From NCBI RefSeq assembly GCF_000378245.1, contig NZ_KB899508.1, positions 50,500-114,499 on the forward strand: DNA of 64,000 nucleotides, written 5' to 3'. The position numbers were made by a program, and so were the translations under genes. The first letter of the stretch is position 1; every line of letters starts with the position of its first letter. The notes below the pieces were generated by a model, which saw only the letters and a program-made list of their open reading frames with translations, searched no databases and had not been told where the DNA came from. This document shows, one piece after another, positions 1 to 13,234 of this stretch. This DNA is from Aromatoleum toluclasticum ATCC 700605 (GTDB lineage Bacteria; Pseudomonadota; Gammaproteobacteria; Burkholderiales; Rhodocyclaceae).

Positions 1-1
1 C

Positions 2-2214
<2,213 letters not shown>

Positions 2215-2218
<4 letters not shown>

Positions 2219-2691
2219 ACAAGATTCCCCTTACCGTGAACGGTGCGGAAAAACTCCGCGTCGAACTGCACCGCCTCAAGACTGTGGATCGTCCCAGCGT
2301 CATCGCTGCGATCGCCGAAGCGCGCTCGCACGGCGACCTCTCCGAAAACGCGGAATACGACGCGGCGAAGGAGCGTCAGGGCTTCATCGAGGGCCGGATC
2401 AAGGAAGTCGAGGGAAAGATTGCGAATGCGCAGATCATCGATCCGCGCCTTCTCGACGCCGACGGGCGCTGTGTGTTCGGCGCTACCGTGAACCTCGAGG
2501 ACATGGACTCCGGGCTGGCGGTCACCTACCAGATCGTCGGCGAAGACGAGGCCGACATCAAGGAGAACAAGATTTCCATCAGTTCTCCGATCGCTCGCGC
2601 GCTGATCGGCAAGTACGCCGGCGATATTGCCGAGGTGCAGGCACCGGGTGGCGTACGTGAGTACGAGATCATCGAAGTACGCTACATCTGA
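2215..2691 (+). CDS. greA: Transcription elongation factor GreA
   Basis: GreA rescues backtracked RNA polymerase by stimulating cleavage of the nascent transcript from the secondary channel. The 158-residue protein has the family's usual length. The N-terminal coiled coil carries the acidic tip motif ([16 protein letters not shown]), and a C-terminal FKBP-like domain ends in YEIIEVRYI. It starts inside the carB stop codon, so it is probably translated from the carB mRNA. A strong hairpin follows the stop and closes the unit. Confidence 0.97.
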
Positions 2692-2696
2692 AAGCA

Positions 2697-2726
2697 AACG
2701 GGCCGGGACTCATGCCCCGGCCCGTT
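2697..2726. terminator. Hairpin between convergent greA and yhbY
   Basis: An 11-bp perfect stem pairs AACGGGCCGGG (2697-2707) with CCCGGCCCGTT (2716-2726) around an 8-nt loop, 5 bp after the greA stop. No T-run follows on the plus strand. It lies between two convergent genes, so it may serve as a terminator or 3'-end stabiliser for either of them. Confidence 0.6.
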
Positions 2727-2773
2727 GCGCGATTCCACGAGGGGCTGGATCTGCCCCCGCCGCAATCCTGTGA

Positions 2774-3244
2774 TCACTTGCTGCCGCGCGAACCCGACTT
2801 GCGAACGAGGCTTCTGGTGCGCTTTTCGGCCAGCCGCCTCTTGTCCGCGGCGGCCTTGATGAGCGCCGTGCGCCGTGCGGCGGCTGCGAATGCACGGGCC
2901 GACTTGGCCTTCGCGGCTCCCGGCGTGTTCACCGCGGAGGCGGACTTCGGCGCCGCGGCCGCTTGTTCTTCGCGACGTTCGCGCCAAACGACCAGGATTG
3001 TTCCGATGTGTTGCACCGGGGCTGCATCGAGCTCCGCGCAGATCGCCTGCATCAGTGCATCGCGGTCAGTGCGCTCGGCACCATGAACCTTGATCTTGAT
3101 AAGCTCGTGTGCCTGCAGGGAACGGTCGATCTCGCCCAGTACGGCCGGAGTGAGCCCGTTGCCCGCGACGCTGACAACAGGGTTCAGATGGTGGGCCGCG
3201 GCCCGCAATTCGCGGCGACGGGCAGGGGATAGGTCGATCATCAT
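2774..3244 (-). CDS. yhbY: YhbY-family RNA-binding protein
   Basis: This is a CRS1/YhbY (CRM) domain protein that associates with pre-50S ribosomal particles. The CRM domain occupies about residues 1-95 ([20 protein letters not shown], then VAGNGLT, then [10 protein letters not shown]). It is followed by an Ala/Lys/Arg-rich, probably disordered tail that brings the protein to 156 residues, longer than the roughly 97 of E. coli. Two consecutive ATG codons (3244 and 3241) are possible starts. Upstream in-frame codons lack family similarity and run into rlmE. It is divergent from rlmE with only about 21 bp between starts. Confidence 0.93.
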   Translation of the reverse strand: MMIDLSPARRRELRAAAHHLNPVVSVAGNGLTPAVLGEIDRSLQAHELIKIKVHGAERTDRDALMQAICAELDAAPVQHIGTILVVWRERREEQAAAAPKSASAVNTPGAAKAKSARAFAAAARRTALIKAAADKRRLAEKRTRSLVRKSGSRGSK

Positions 3245-3265
3245 TTTCTCAAATCTTTCAGGGGC

Positions 3266-3904
3266 ATGGATTCTACTCCCATGACTAGGACCAAGACCAG
3301 CAAGGCATGGATGCACGAGCATGTGAACGACACCTACGTGCAGCGTGCGAAGAGCGAAGGCTACCGTTCACGCGCCGCGTACAAGCTGTTGGAGGTCGAT
3401 GACAAGGATCATCTGCTGCGACCAGGGATGGTCGTCGTCGACCTCGGAGCGGCACCCGGGTCCTGGACGCAAGTCGCCTTGCAGCGCGTCGGCAGGGCGG
3501 GGCGTGTGTTCGCGCTCGATCTGCTCCCCGTCGAGCCATTGCCTGGCATGGAATTCATTCAGGGCGACTTTCAGGAGGATCCCGTGCTGGCGGAGCTCGA
3601 GAGCCGGCTCGCGGGTGAGCCGGTCGACCTTGTACTTTCCGATATGGCCCCCAATATGTCGGGTATCGACACGGTGGACCAGGCGCGTTCCATCCATCTG
3701 GGTGAGCTGGCCCTCGATTTCGCGGTACGACATCTGAAGCCCGGTGGAAGCTTTCTTATCAAGGTGTTTCAGGGCGCAGGGTTCATGGAGTTCCGCGGCG
3801 AGATCCAGCGCCATTTCGCCTCGCTTCAGGTGCGCAAGCCGAAGGCCTCGCGAGACCGCAGCGCCGAGGTCTATCTCCTGGGGCTGCGGCGCAAGCCCGA
3901 CTGA
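3266..3904 (+). CDS. rlmE: 23S rRNA (uridine-2552-2'-O)-methyltransferase RlmE
   Basis: This SAM-dependent enzyme (FtsJ/RrmJ) methylates U2552 in the 23S rRNA A-loop late in 50S assembly. At 212 residues it has the usual length. The SAM-binding [15 protein letters not shown] motif is present, and the K-D-K-E catalytic tetrad is recognisable as Lys40 (AAYKLLE), Asp126 ([10 protein letters not shown]), Lys166 (LIKVFQG) and Glu201 (SAEVYLL). An ATG at 3281 giving 207 residues is an alternative start; the Shine-Dalgarno-like AGGGG at 3260-3264 lies unusually close to the upstream ATG. Its neighbour ftsH is the same as in E. coli. Confidence 0.96.
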   Translation: MDSTPMTRTKTSKAWMHEHVNDTYVQRAKSEGYRSRAAYKLLEVDDKDHLLRPGMVVVDLGAAPGSWTQVALQRVGRAGRVFALDLLPVEPLPGMEFIQGDFQEDPVLAELESRLAGEPVDLVLSDMAPNMSGIDTVDQARSIHLGELALDFAVRHLKPGGSFLIKVFQGAGFMEFRGEIQRHFASLQVRKPKASRDRSAEVYLLGLRRKPD

Positions 3905-3949
3905 TCCGGATCTCCGGCGTCGATTGACAGTTTCGATCGTGACCATTGG

Positions 3950-3979
3950 TTTACGCCGCGGAACGTTCGCCACTAGAAT
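3950..3979 (+). promoter_or_regulatory. Candidate sigma70 promoter of ftsH
   Basis: A good -10 box, TAGAAT (3974-3979), lies 43 bp before the ftsH TTG start. A weak -35 (TTTACG, 3950-3955) is 18 bp upstream of it. A perfect TTGACA also occurs at 3924-3929 but has no good -10 at the right distance. I saw no convincing sigma32 element. Confidence 0.35.
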
Positions 3980-4022
3980 GGGTCAATGTTTCGCTGCCCC
4001 GACGGGCTCATAAGGAAAGAAG

Positions 4023-5918
<1,896 letters not shown>

Positions 5919-5943
5919 CCCGGCCAAGCCTTGACGCACCCCG

Positions 5944-5977
5944 AATTGGGCCGACGAGAGTCGGCCCGATTCTTTTT
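5944..5977 (+). terminator. Intrinsic terminator between ftsH and folP
   Basis: GGGCCGAC (5948-5955), a GAGA tetraloop and GTCGGCCC (5960-5967) form an 8-bp stem that extends to 12 bp with one G-U pair (5944-5971). It is followed by C and five T. The folP ribosome-binding site AGGAG starts at 5979, immediately after the T-run. Confidence 0.85.
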
Positions 5978-5991
5978 CAGGAGAATAGGAA

Positions 5992-6825
5992 ATGGCGGTT
6001 CTCAAGTGCGGCCGGTTCGATATCGATCTCGAACGGCCGCGCATCATGGCCATCATCAACACCACGCCGGACTCGTTCAGCGGCGATGGCCTCGGGCACG
6101 ACATCGATGGCGCCCTGCGGCGCTGCGAGAACGCAGTCGCTGCCGGCGCGCATATCCTCGATATCGGCGGCGAATCGAGTCGTCCCGGGTCCGACTCCGT
6201 TTCGGAGCAGGAGGAGCTCGATCGGGTTGTGCCGCTTGTCGAGCGGCTGGCCGACTGGCCGGTTCCTGTGTCCATCGACACGGTAAAACCCGCGGTGATG
6301 CGCGCGTCTCTGGCTGCTGGAGCGTCCCTGATCAACGATATCAACGGATTTCGCGCGCCCGGGGCAATCGAGGTGGTGAGCGGATCGGATGCTGCGCTGT
6401 GCGTCATGCACATGCAGGGCGAACCCCGCAGCATGCAGGCCGCTCCGCACTACGACGACGTGGTGGGCGACGTGATCGATTTTCTCGATCGGCAGGTGCG
6501 CGCGCTCGAGGGTCGGGGGGTCGCAAGGGAACGAATCCTGCTCGATCCCGGCTTTGGTTTCGGAAAGACGCTGGAGCACAATCTCGCGCTGATGCGCGCG
6601 CTCGACCGCTTCCTCGAGACGGGATATCCGCTGCTCATCGGGGTGTCACGCAAGTCGATGTTGGGCGCCATCACCGGACGTGCCGTTGGCGACCGGACCA
6701 CTGCGAGTGTCGCCGCCGCCCTGATTGCCATCGATCGCGGGGCGCGCATTGTCCGCGTTCATGATGTGGCGCAGACACGCGATGCGGTGGCCGTCTGGGA
6801 GGCGGTACGGTTCGAAACGTCCTGA
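5992..6825 (+). CDS. folP: Dihydropteroate synthase
   Basis: FolP condenses 6-hydroxymethyl-dihydropterin pyrophosphate with p-aminobenzoate in folate synthesis and is the sulfonamide target. The 277-residue TIM-barrel protein has the two signature regions (IMAIINTTPDSFSGDG, then ILDIGGESSRPGS), the DPGFGFGKT pterin-site motif and SRKSMLG near the C-terminus. The ATG at 5992 is preceded by AGGAGAA with 6-nt spacing. Like E. coli it lies between ftsH and glmM, but an intrinsic terminator ends 15 nt before its start. Confidence 0.97.
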   Translation: MAVLKCGRFDIDLERPRIMAIINTTPDSFSGDGLGHDIDGALRRCENAVAAGAHILDIGGESSRPGSDSVSEQEELDRVVPLVERLADWPVPVSIDTVKPAVMRASLAAGASLINDINGFRAPGAIEVVSGSDAALCVMHMQGEPRSMQAAPHYDDVVGDVIDFLDRQVRALEGRGVARERILLDPGFGFGKTLEHNLALMRALDRFLETGYPLLIGVSRKSMLGAITGRAVGDRTTASVAAALIAIDRGARIVRVHDVAQTRDAVAVWEAVRFETS

Positions 6826-6832
6826 TCCGCAG

Positions 6833-6863
6833 TTGTCGCCGTGACCGTTTCGAATGCGATAAT
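6833..6863 (+). promoter_or_regulatory. Candidate extended -10 promoter of glmM
   Basis: TGCGATAAT (6855-6863) is an extended -10 element in which GATAAT matches five of six consensus bases. TTGTCG (6833-6838) lies 19 bp upstream as a suboptimal -35. The glmM start is 25 bp downstream. Confidence 0.4.
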
Positions 6864-6888
6864 TCGCGTTTTGTAATTGGAAGCAGTC

Positions 6889-8250
6889 ATGGCGCGCAAA
6901 TATTTCGGTACCGACGGGGTCCGCGGCAAGGTGGGGGACTCCGTGATCACGCCCGACTTCGTGATGCGGCTCGGCTATGCTGCGGGCGTGACCATCGTCG
7001 GGCGGGAGAGTCTGCCGCGCGGTGAGCGGCCGGCGGTGCTGATCGGCAAGGACACCCGTATTTCCGGCTACATGCTCGAGGCCGCTCTGGAGGCGGGCTT
7101 TGCTGCTGCCGGAGTCGACGTGTTGCTCGCTGGGCCAGTTCCGACCCCCGCCGTGGCGTACCTCACGCGCGCCTTGCGTTTGCAGGCCGGGGTCGTGATC
7201 TCCGCTTCGCACAACCCGTATTTCGATAACGGCATCAAATTCTTTTCGGCTGACGGAAGCAAGTTGCCCGATGCGGTCGAGATGGAGATCGAAGCGCGCG
7301 TGGACCTGCCGATGGGCTGCGCGGAGTCGGCGAGGCTCGGGAAGGCCAGACGCATCGATGATGCCGCAGGCCGGTACGTGGAATTCTGCAAGAGCACTTT
7401 TCCGAACGAGCTCGACCTGCGCGAACTGAGGATCGTGCTCGATTGCGCCAACGGTGCGGCCTATCACATCGCGCCGAGCGTGTTCCACGAACTCGGGGCC
7501 GAAGTGGTTTCCGTCGGCGTCGAGCCCAACGGACTCAACATCAACGAGCGCTGTGGCGCTACCTCGCCCGAGCATCTGCGTTCCGCGGTTCTCGCCAACA
7601 AGGCGGATCTGGGTATCGCGCTCGACGGCGATGGGGACCGTGTGATGATGGCGGACGCGCGCGGTGAACTCTACGACGGCGACAAGTTGCTGTACGTGAT
7701 CGCATCTGCACAGAAGGGGCGGGGACGTCTCGATGGAGTCGTGGGTACCCTGATGAGCAATCTCGGCTTCGAACACGCGGTCGGGAGGCTTGGGGTACCC
7801 TTCGCCCGAGCAAAGGTGGGTGACCGCTACGTACTCGAGACGCTTCAGGAGAAGGGCTGGAAGCTCGGCGGAGAGAACTCGGGCCACATCATCTGTCTCG
7901 ACCGCCACACCACTGGCGACGGCATCATCTCCGCTCTCCAGGTACTCGCCGCCCTGCAGCAGACGGGAAAGAGCCTTGCTGAAGCTTGCGCGGATCTCGT
8001 TTTCTACCCGCAGAAACTGATCAACGTGAAGCTTCCTGCCGGATTCGACTGGCAGGCGCATAAGGGTATCGCCTCGGTGGCCAGGGACGCCGAGGCACGG
8101 CTGGGAAGCCGTGGTCGCGTGCTGCTTCGTCCGTCAGGCACTGAACCGCTGCTTCGGGTCATGGTGGAAGGGCAGGACGGCGATGAGGTCGAGCGCCTTG
8201 CGCGAGAGATCGCGGATTGCATCGAGAGGGCAACTACCGGCGACTGTTAA
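6889..8250 (+). CDS. glmM: Phosphoglucosamine mutase
   Basis: GlmM interconverts glucosamine-6-phosphate and glucosamine-1-phosphate for UDP-GlcNAc, peptidoglycan and LPS synthesis. It has 453 residues, close to the E. coli 445. The start [14 protein letters not shown], the active phosphoserine loop ISASHNP (Ser107), the metal loop DGDGDR and the phosphate-binding [15 protein letters not shown] are all present. The ATG at 6889 was chosen over an in-frame TTG at 6877 because family proteins begin with M-A/S-R-K-Y-F. The stop codon lies inside the first repeat of the PHO-box array of pstS. Confidence 0.97.
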   Translation: MARKYFGTDGVRGKVGDSVITPDFVMRLGYAAGVTIVGRESLPRGERPAVLIGKDTRISGYMLEAALEAGFAAAGVDVLLAGPVPTPAVAYLTRALRLQAGVVISASHNPYFDNGIKFFSADGSKLPDAVEMEIEARVDLPMGCAESARLGKARRIDDAAGRYVEFCKSTFPNELDLRELRIVLDCANGAAYHIAPSVFHELGAEVVSVGVEPNGLNINERCGATSPEHLRSAVLANKADLGIALDGDGDRVMMADARGELYDGDKLLYVIASAQKGRGRLDGVVGTLMSNLGFEHAVGRLGVPFARAKVGDRYVLETLQEKGWKLGGENSGHIICLDRHTTGDGIISALQVLAALQQTGKSLAEACADLVFYPQKLINVKLPAGFDWQAHKGIASVARDAEARLGSRGRVLLRPSGTEPLLRVMVEGQDGDEVERLAREIADCIERATTGDC

Positions 8251-8298
8251 TCCCTGTATATGAACTGTCACATTCCTGAAATGTGCCGCAACTAAAGT
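8244..8298 (+). promoter_or_regulatory. Four-repeat PHO box and -10 of the pst operon
   Basis: CTG-starting 7-mers occur at 8244 (CTGTTAA), 8254 (CTGTATA), 8265 (CTGTCAC) and 8276 (CTGAAAT), spaced 10, 11 and 11 bp. PhoB binds tandem 7-bp CTGTCAT-type half-sites with an 11-bp period. The third and fourth repeats give the best match. A -10-like TAAAGT (8293-8298) lies 10 bp beyond the last repeat, the geometry of E. coli pho promoters. The first repeat contains the glmM stop codon. Confidence 0.75.
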
Positions 8299-8409
8299 GT
8301 GCGCACTTCGGAATGCATCCGCGTGGCAGATGCGATTTACCGGGCTTGCAGGCTTCGGTTGGTGCATCCGGTTCGGACAATGACAGAGTTCATTCAGTGG
8401 AGATTCACT

Positions 8410-9402
8410 ATGTCGGGTTTCAAGCAGACTGCTCTCGCTGCCGCCGTCCTTCTTCTGGGGGCGCAGGCAGCGCATGCCCAGTCCCTGGTCAAGATCGACG
8501 GTTCGAGCACGGTGTTCCCGGTCACCGAGGCAGTCGCCGAGGACTTCCAGTCCTCAAAGAAAGGTGAAGTGAAGGTTACGGTCGGTATCTCCGGTACCGG
8601 CGGCGGTTTCAAGAAGTTCTGCCGCGGCGAAATCGACATTGCCGACGCCTCGCGCCCCATCCTGAAGAAGGAAATGGAAGCCTGCACGCAAGCCGGCATC
8701 AAGTACATCGAACTGCCGGTCGCATTCGATGCCCTGACCGTCGTCGCGAACCCCAAGAATGCCTTCATCAAGCAACTGTCGGTCGAGCAGCTGAAGAAGA
8801 TGTGGGAGCCGGGTGCGCAGGGCACCATCACCCGCTGGAAGCAGGTCGACCCGTCCTTCCCCGATGCGCCGCTCAAACTGTTCGGTGCAGGGTCGGATTC
8901 GGGAACCTTCGATTACTTCACGGAAGCGATCGTCGGGAAGGCGAAGGCCTCGCGCGGCGACTATACGGCCTCGGAGGACGACAACGTGCTGGTGCAGGGC
9001 GTGTCCCGCGACGTCAATGCCATCGGCTACTTTGGCTATGCCTATTACGCCGAAAACCAGGGCAAGCTGAAGGCCGTGCCGATCGTGAATAAGGAAGGCA
9101 AGCCAGTTCAGCCCGGTGCGGCAGCGGTGCTCGACGGTTCGTACAATCCGCTGTCGCGCCCGATCTTCATCTACGTCGCGGAAAAGTCCCTGGAAAAGGC
9201 CGAAGTCCGCGATTTCGTGACCTACTATCTGAAAAATGCGAGCAAGCTCGCGACCGAGGTGAAGTACGTTCCGCTCCCCGCCAAGGCGTATGAAATCGCT
9301 CTGGACCATGTCAACAAGAAGAAGCTCGGTACGGTCTTTGGTGGCGAGGCTGAAGTTGGTGTGACGATCGATGCGCTGCTGGCTCGCGAAGCCAAGCTCT
9401 GA
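8410..9402 (+). CDS. pstS: Periplasmic phosphate-binding protein PstS
   Basis: PstS binds inorganic phosphate in the periplasm and delivers it to the PstCAB importer. The ATG at 8410 is preceded by TGGAGA and gives a 330-residue precursor with a signal peptide of about 22 residues (hydrophobic LAAAVLLLGAQAAHA, cleaved before QSLV). The mature protein starts with the phosphate-loop pattern KIDGSSTVFPVTEAVAEDF, and GISGTGGGFKKF and GAGSDSGTFDYF are further ligand loops. It resembles the SphX/PstS group with a bound-phosphate core of about 300 residues. It is preceded by a PHO box and followed by a hairpin before pstC. Confidence 0.96.
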   Translation: MSGFKQTALAAAVLLLGAQAAHAQSLVKIDGSSTVFPVTEAVAEDFQSSKKGEVKVTVGISGTGGGFKKFCRGEIDIADASRPILKKEMEACTQAGIKYIELPVAFDALTVVANPKNAFIKQLSVEQLKKMWEPGAQGTITRWKQVDPSFPDAPLKLFGAGSDSGTFDYFTEAIVGKAKASRGDYTASEDDNVLVQGVSRDVNAIGYFGYAYYAENQGKLKAVPIVNKEGKPVQPGAAAVLDGSYNPLSRPIFIYVAEKSLEKAEVRDFVTYYLKNASKLATEVKYVPLPAKAYEIALDHVNKKKLGTVFGGEAEVGVTIDALLAREAKL

Positions 9403-9419
9403 TCGTATCTGAAGGTTGT

Positions 9420-9451
9420 GGTGCTCGGGCGTTACGCCCGGGCACCCTTTT
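9420..9451 (+). terminator. Intra-operon hairpin between pstS and pstC
   Basis: A 12-bp stem with one G-U pair (9420-9431 with 9435-9446) and a 3-nt loop is followed by C and four T. It lies 17 bp after the pstS stop and ends about 18 bp before pstC. Such hairpins often stabilise the upstream message or attenuate the downstream genes, so binding protein outnumbers permease. Confidence 0.6.
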
Positions 9452-9469
9452 GTCGTTTGTAGGCGTCCA

Positions 9470-10429
9470 ATGCAAGAAAACAATTCCAGCGGTGCCGCCA
9501 CGCTCGTGCCCTACGGTCCGCTTTCCGTCAGCGACCGGCTTGCGAAGAAGGCGCTGCGCAACTTCAAGGAGCGGGTAATCGAGCTCCTGCTTCTGGGGGC
9601 TGCGTTCGTCTCGGTTCTTACGACGGTCGGCATCATCTGGGTGCTGGTAAGCGAATCGGTGAATTTTTTCCGTAACGTGTCGATCTGGTCCTTCCTTACG
9701 GACACGATGTGGACGCCGCTGTTCGCCGAGCCGCGCTACGGGATCCTGCCATTGCTGGCGGGTACGCTGACTACCTCCGCCGTGGCTCTTGTCGTGGCAA
9801 TCCCGTTGGGAACCACCATCGCGATCTATCTTTCCGAATTCGCCCGCCCGTCGGTTCGCGAGGTGGTAAAGCCTTTCCTTGAACTGCTCGGCGGCATTCC
9901 CACCATCGTGTACGGGTACTTTGCCCTGATGGTCGTTATTCCGATGCTCCAACTGCTCATGCCGGAACTGTCCGGATTCAACATGCTTGGCGCCGGCATC
10001 GTCATGGGTATCGCCATCATCCCGTACGTGAGCTCCCTTGCGGAAGACGCCATGCGCGCGGTCCCCATGAGCATGCGCGAAGGATCGTATGCGATGGGCG
10101 CGACCCGACTGCAGACGGCCTTTCGTGTTGTTTTCCCGGCGGCCTTGTCGGGAATCCTGTCTGCATACATCCTGGGCATTTCGCGAGCCGTGGGCGAAAC
10201 CATGATCGTGGCCGTCGCGGCAGGCATGCAGCCCAATTTCACCGTGAATCCGCTCGAGCCGGCACAGACGATCTCCGCCTACATCGTGCAGGTCGCGTTG
10301 GGCGATCTCCCGCATGGCTCCATCGGCTACCAGTCGATTTTCGCGGCCGGCTTGAGCCTGATGCTGATGACGCTTGCACTGAACCTTGTCGGGCATGTCG
10401 TGCGGCGTCGATACCGCGAGGCATATTGA
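9470..10429 (+). CDS. pstC: Phosphate ABC transporter permease PstC
   Basis: PstC is one of the two integral-membrane subunits of the high-affinity phosphate importer. The 319-residue protein has about six membrane segments. It carries the EAA-type cytoplasmic loop near GSYAMGATRLQTAFRVVFPA, which contacts the PstB ATPase, and the ELLGGIPTIVYGYFAL motif typical of PstC. The ATG at 9470 (MQENNSSG) is preferred over the open frame upstream, which lies in the intergenic hairpin. It is 10 bp from pstA. Confidence 0.95.
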   Translation: MQENNSSGAATLVPYGPLSVSDRLAKKALRNFKERVIELLLLGAAFVSVLTTVGIIWVLVSESVNFFRNVSIWSFLTDTMWTPLFAEPRYGILPLLAGTLTTSAVALVVAIPLGTTIAIYLSEFARPSVREVVKPFLELLGGIPTIVYGYFALMVVIPMLQLLMPELSGFNMLGAGIVMGIAIIPYVSSLAEDAMRAVPMSMREGSYAMGATRLQTAFRVVFPAALSGILSAYILGISRAVGETMIVAVAAGMQPNFTVNPLEPAQTISAYIVQVALGDLPHGSIGYQSIFAAGLSLMLMTLALNLVGHVVRRRYREAY

Positions 10430-10439
10430 GAAGATCCGC

Positions 10440-11363
10440 ATGAAAGCAGAAGACATCCCCCTGATCAGAAGGATCATCCGGCGCAACAAGCGCATCGAGC
10501 TGCTGTTTGTGGTTGCCGGCTTCGTTGCGCTGCTGATGGGCGTACTGACCTTCGTGGCCCTGTTTGCGCAGATGGCCTGGGCGGGCTGGGAGCGCATCAC
10601 GCCCGACTTTTTCACCAACTTCCCGTCGCGCCGCGCCGCACAGGCGGGGATCCTGTCGGCGTGGGTGGGGTCGCTGCTGGTCATGCTCGTCACCGCAATT
10701 TCAGCCGTCCCGCTGGGCGTGGCCGCGGGCGTCTACCTCGAAGAGTACGCACCGAAGAACCTGCTCACGGACATCATTGAGATCAACGTGACCAATCTCG
10801 CCGGTGTGCCGTCGATCGTGTATGGCCTGCTTGCGCTCGGGGTGTTCGTGTACACCTTCGGTTTCGGACAGAGCATCCTCTCGGCCGGCCTGACCCTCGG
10901 GCTCCTCATTCTCCCTGTTGTCATTGTCGCGACGCGCGAATCGATCCGCTCCATTCCGCTGCACATTCGTGAGGCGGCGTACGGGTTGGGGGCGACGCGC
11001 TGGCAGGTGACCCGCGACCACATCGTGCCCTATTCGCTGCCGGGTATCATGACTGGCGTGATCATCGGTATGTCGCGGGCGATCGGCGAGACGGCTCCCA
11101 TCATCACGATCGGAGCGCTGACCTTCATCGCATTCCTCCCCGATGCGCCCGTCGGTCCGGAGTTCCCCTGGGTGAACTTCGAGTGGTTGAAGTCAGGCTT
11201 TACCGTGATGCCGATCCAGATGTTCAATTGGACTTCGCGTCCCGAAGAGGCTTTCCAGCAGAATGCTGCGGCAGCCGGTTTTATTCTCGTCCTGATGACA
11301 TTGGCGATGAATGCGGTATCTATCTGGATTCGTTACCACGTGCGCAAGGACATCAAATGGTAA
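10440..11363 (+). CDS. pstA: Phosphate ABC transporter permease PstA
   Basis: PstA is the second permease of the phosphate importer. The 307-residue protein has about six membrane segments, the [15 protein letters not shown] motif and the EAA loop [19 protein letters not shown]. The start ATG at 10440 lies 10 bp after pstC. An in-frame upstream extension overlaps pstC and has no family similarity. The stop codon overlaps the pstB start. Confidence 0.95.
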   Translation: MKAEDIPLIRRIIRRNKRIELLFVVAGFVALLMGVLTFVALFAQMAWAGWERITPDFFTNFPSRRAAQAGILSAWVGSLLVMLVTAISAVPLGVAAGVYLEEYAPKNLLTDIIEINVTNLAGVPSIVYGLLALGVFVYTFGFGQSILSAGLTLGLLILPVVIVATRESIRSIPLHIREAAYGLGATRWQVTRDHIVPYSLPGIMTGVIIGMSRAIGETAPIITIGALTFIAFLPDAPVGPEFPWVNFEWLKSGFTVMPIQMFNWTSRPEEAFQQNAAAAGFILVLMTLAMNAVSIWIRYHVRKDIKW

Positions 11364-12247
11364 GCGTTGCTACGATGCAAATGAGCGAACAACCCGTCGC
11401 AGGGACCGCGGTGCAGGCCGGCACTGCCTCTGGCGAGGCGCGGAACCCGAACTCCTCCGAGACAACGGCACGGACCGGCGCCGGTGTGCCCGTGAAGGCT
11501 TCCGTGGAGAATTTCAGTTTCTACTACGGCGATTTCAAGGCGCTCAAGTCGATCTCCATGCCCGTGCATGAGAAGCGCGTAACTGCCTTGATCGGTCCGT
11601 CCGGCTGCGGCAAATCCACGCTCTTGCGGACGTTCAACCGCATGCACGATCTCTATCCGGGCAATCGATACGACGGGACGATCCGCTTGCATCCGGACAA
11701 TACCAATCTGCTGGATCCGGCCGTCGATCCCATCGAAGTGCGCATGCGCATCGGCATGGTTTTCCAGAAGCCCAATCCGTTCCCGAAGTCGATCTACGAG
11801 AACGTTGCCTACGGTCTGCGTATCCGGGGTGAGCGCAATCGTTCGGTGATCGACGACCGGGTGCGGGAAGCGCTGCGCGGTGCGGCCCTGTGGTCCGAAG
11901 TCGAACACCGCTTGCACGACCCGGCTACTGCCTTGTCGGGTGGCCAGCAGCAGCGACTGTGCATCGCGCGTTGTCTCGCCACCCAACCCGAAGTGCTGCT
12001 CTTCGACGAGCCGACCTCGGCGCTTGATCCGATCGCGACGGCCAGCATCGAAGAGTTGATACACGAATTGCGGGACAAGGTCACTATCCTCATCGTCACC
12101 CATAACATGCAGCAGGCTGCCCGTGTATCCGATTACACGGCCTACATGTATCTCGGCGAACTGATGGAGTTCGGCGAAACAAACCAGATTTTCGTCAATC
12201 CGAAGCGCAAGGAAACCGAAGATTACATCACCGGCCGGTTCGGCTGA
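11357..12247 (+). CDS. pstB: Phosphate ABC transporter ATP-binding protein PstB
   Basis: PstB is the ATPase of the phosphate importer. It has Walker [10 protein letters not shown], the Q-loop in [15 protein letters not shown], the signature LSGGQQQRL, Walker [13 protein letters not shown] and the switch His of [10 protein letters not shown] place the start at ATG 11357, overlapping pstA by 7 bp, because AAGGA (11346-11350) sits 6 nt upstream. This gives 296 residues with a roughly 35-residue low-complexity N-terminal extension before the ABC domain. ATG codons at 11375 and 11381 are alternatives. No phoU gene follows, unlike many pst operons. Confidence 0.95.
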   Translation: MVSVATMQMSEQPVAGTAVQAGTASGEARNPNSSETTARTGAGVPVKASVENFSFYYGDFKALKSISMPVHEKRVTALIGPSGCGKSTLLRTFNRMHDLYPGNRYDGTIRLHPDNTNLLDPAVDPIEVRMRIGMVFQKPNPFPKSIYENVAYGLRIRGERNRSVIDDRVREALRGAALWSEVEHRLHDPATALSGGQQQRLCIARCLATQPEVLLFDEPTSALDPIATASIEELIHELRDKVTILIVTHNMQQAARVSDYTAYMYLGELMEFGETNQIFVNPKRKETEDYITGRFG

Positions 12248-12333
12248 GTCCGCGGGCCGGACTTCGTCCTGCTTTCACCGCTCTGCCGAGCCGGCAGGTG
12301 CGGGCGGCATGGAGATCGTCGGACGCATGCCAG

Positions 12334-12366
12334 CAACGGGCGCCGCCGTTTCAGCTGCGCCCGTTG
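12334..12366 (+). terminator. Hairpin downstream of pstB
   Basis: CAACGGGCGC (12334-12343) pairs perfectly with GCGCCCGTTG (12357-12366) around a 13-nt loop. No clear T-run follows. It lies in the 204-bp pstB-tpiA gap and probably marks the end of the pst transcript. Confidence 0.5.
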
Positions 12367-12396
12367 TTCAATAGTCTCCTGTCGCCTCAGCCTTCC

Positions 12397-12425
12397 TTTA
12401 CCAAGCGATGGCCTGAAGATACAAT
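12397..12425 (+). promoter_or_regulatory. Candidate sigma70 promoter of tpiA
   Basis: TTTACC (12397-12402) and TACAAT (12420-12425) are separated by exactly 17 bp. The -10 matches five of six and the -35 four of six consensus bases. The tpiA ATG begins 26 bp after the -10. It supports tpiA-secG as a unit separate from pst. Confidence 0.65.
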
Positions 12426-12451
12426 CCGAAAATTTCGCTGAGGCGCGGTGC

Positions 12452-13213
12452 ATGGAACGAAAGCTAGTCGTCGGTAACTGGAAGATGAACGGCGATCGTG
12501 CGCGCAACAGTGCTCTGCTGGACCAACTTGTGGGGGCCGTGCCTGCGGCCGTCGACTGCGCCGTCTGCGTGCCGTTCCCATACCTCCCTCAGGTCGGGGA
12601 AAGCCTGGTTGGCAGTGACGTTGCGCTCGGCGCCCAGGACGTGAGCGAGTTTCCCGAAGGCGCCTACACGGGCGATGTCAGCGTCGCGATGCTCGCTGAC
12701 TGGGGGGTTCGTTTTGTTATCGTCGGCCATTCCGAGCGGCGGGCGCTGCATGGCGAGTCGGATTCGACGGTTGCTCGCAAGGCTGCCGCGGCGCTCGACG
12801 GGGGGCTCGTGCCCATCGCCTGCTTCGGTGAGACGCTCGTCGAGCGTGAGTCCGGGGTAACCGAACAGGTGCTCTTGCGCCAACTTGATGCGCTTGCTGC
12901 TAACCTGTCGCCCGAGGCACTGCAAGGTATCGTACTGGCCTATGAGCCTGTGTGGGCGATCGGCACCGGCCGCGCTGCGACTGAAGAGCAGGTTCAGACG
13001 GTGCTGGCACTCGTCAGGCGATGGCTGGCAGACCATGTTCCCGCTCCCGAGCGGGTCCGCATCCTTTACGGTGGCAGTGTCAAGCCGGAGACTGCGGGCG
13101 GGCTGTTCAGCTTGCCGGATGCTGATGGAGGCTTGATCGGTGGGGCTTCGCTCGATGCGCAGTCCTTTCTGGAAATCTGCCAAGCGGCGGGAAGTGCCGC
13201 GCAGGGCAACTGA
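12452..13213 (+). CDS. tpiA: Triose-phosphate isomerase
   Basis: TpiA interconverts dihydroxyacetone phosphate and glyceraldehyde 3-phosphate. The 253-residue protein has all catalytic elements: the active-site Lys in GNWKMNG, the electrophilic His in VGHSERR, the catalytic Glu in AYEPVWAIGTG and the phosphate loop YGGSVKPE. It is followed 21 bp later by secG, a common pairing in proteobacteria. Confidence 0.97.
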   Translation: MERKLVVGNWKMNGDRARNSALLDQLVGAVPAAVDCAVCVPFPYLPQVGESLVGSDVALGAQDVSEFPEGAYTGDVSVAMLADWGVRFVIVGHSERRALHGESDSTVARKAAAALDGGLVPIACFGETLVERESGVTEQVLLRQLDALAANLSPEALQGIVLAYEPVWAIGTGRAATEEQVQTVLALVRRWLADHVPAPERVRILYGGSVKPETAGGLFSLPDADGGLIGGASLDAQSFLEICQAAGSAAQGN

Positions 13214-13234
13214 GATTCAAAACAGGGTCATATT

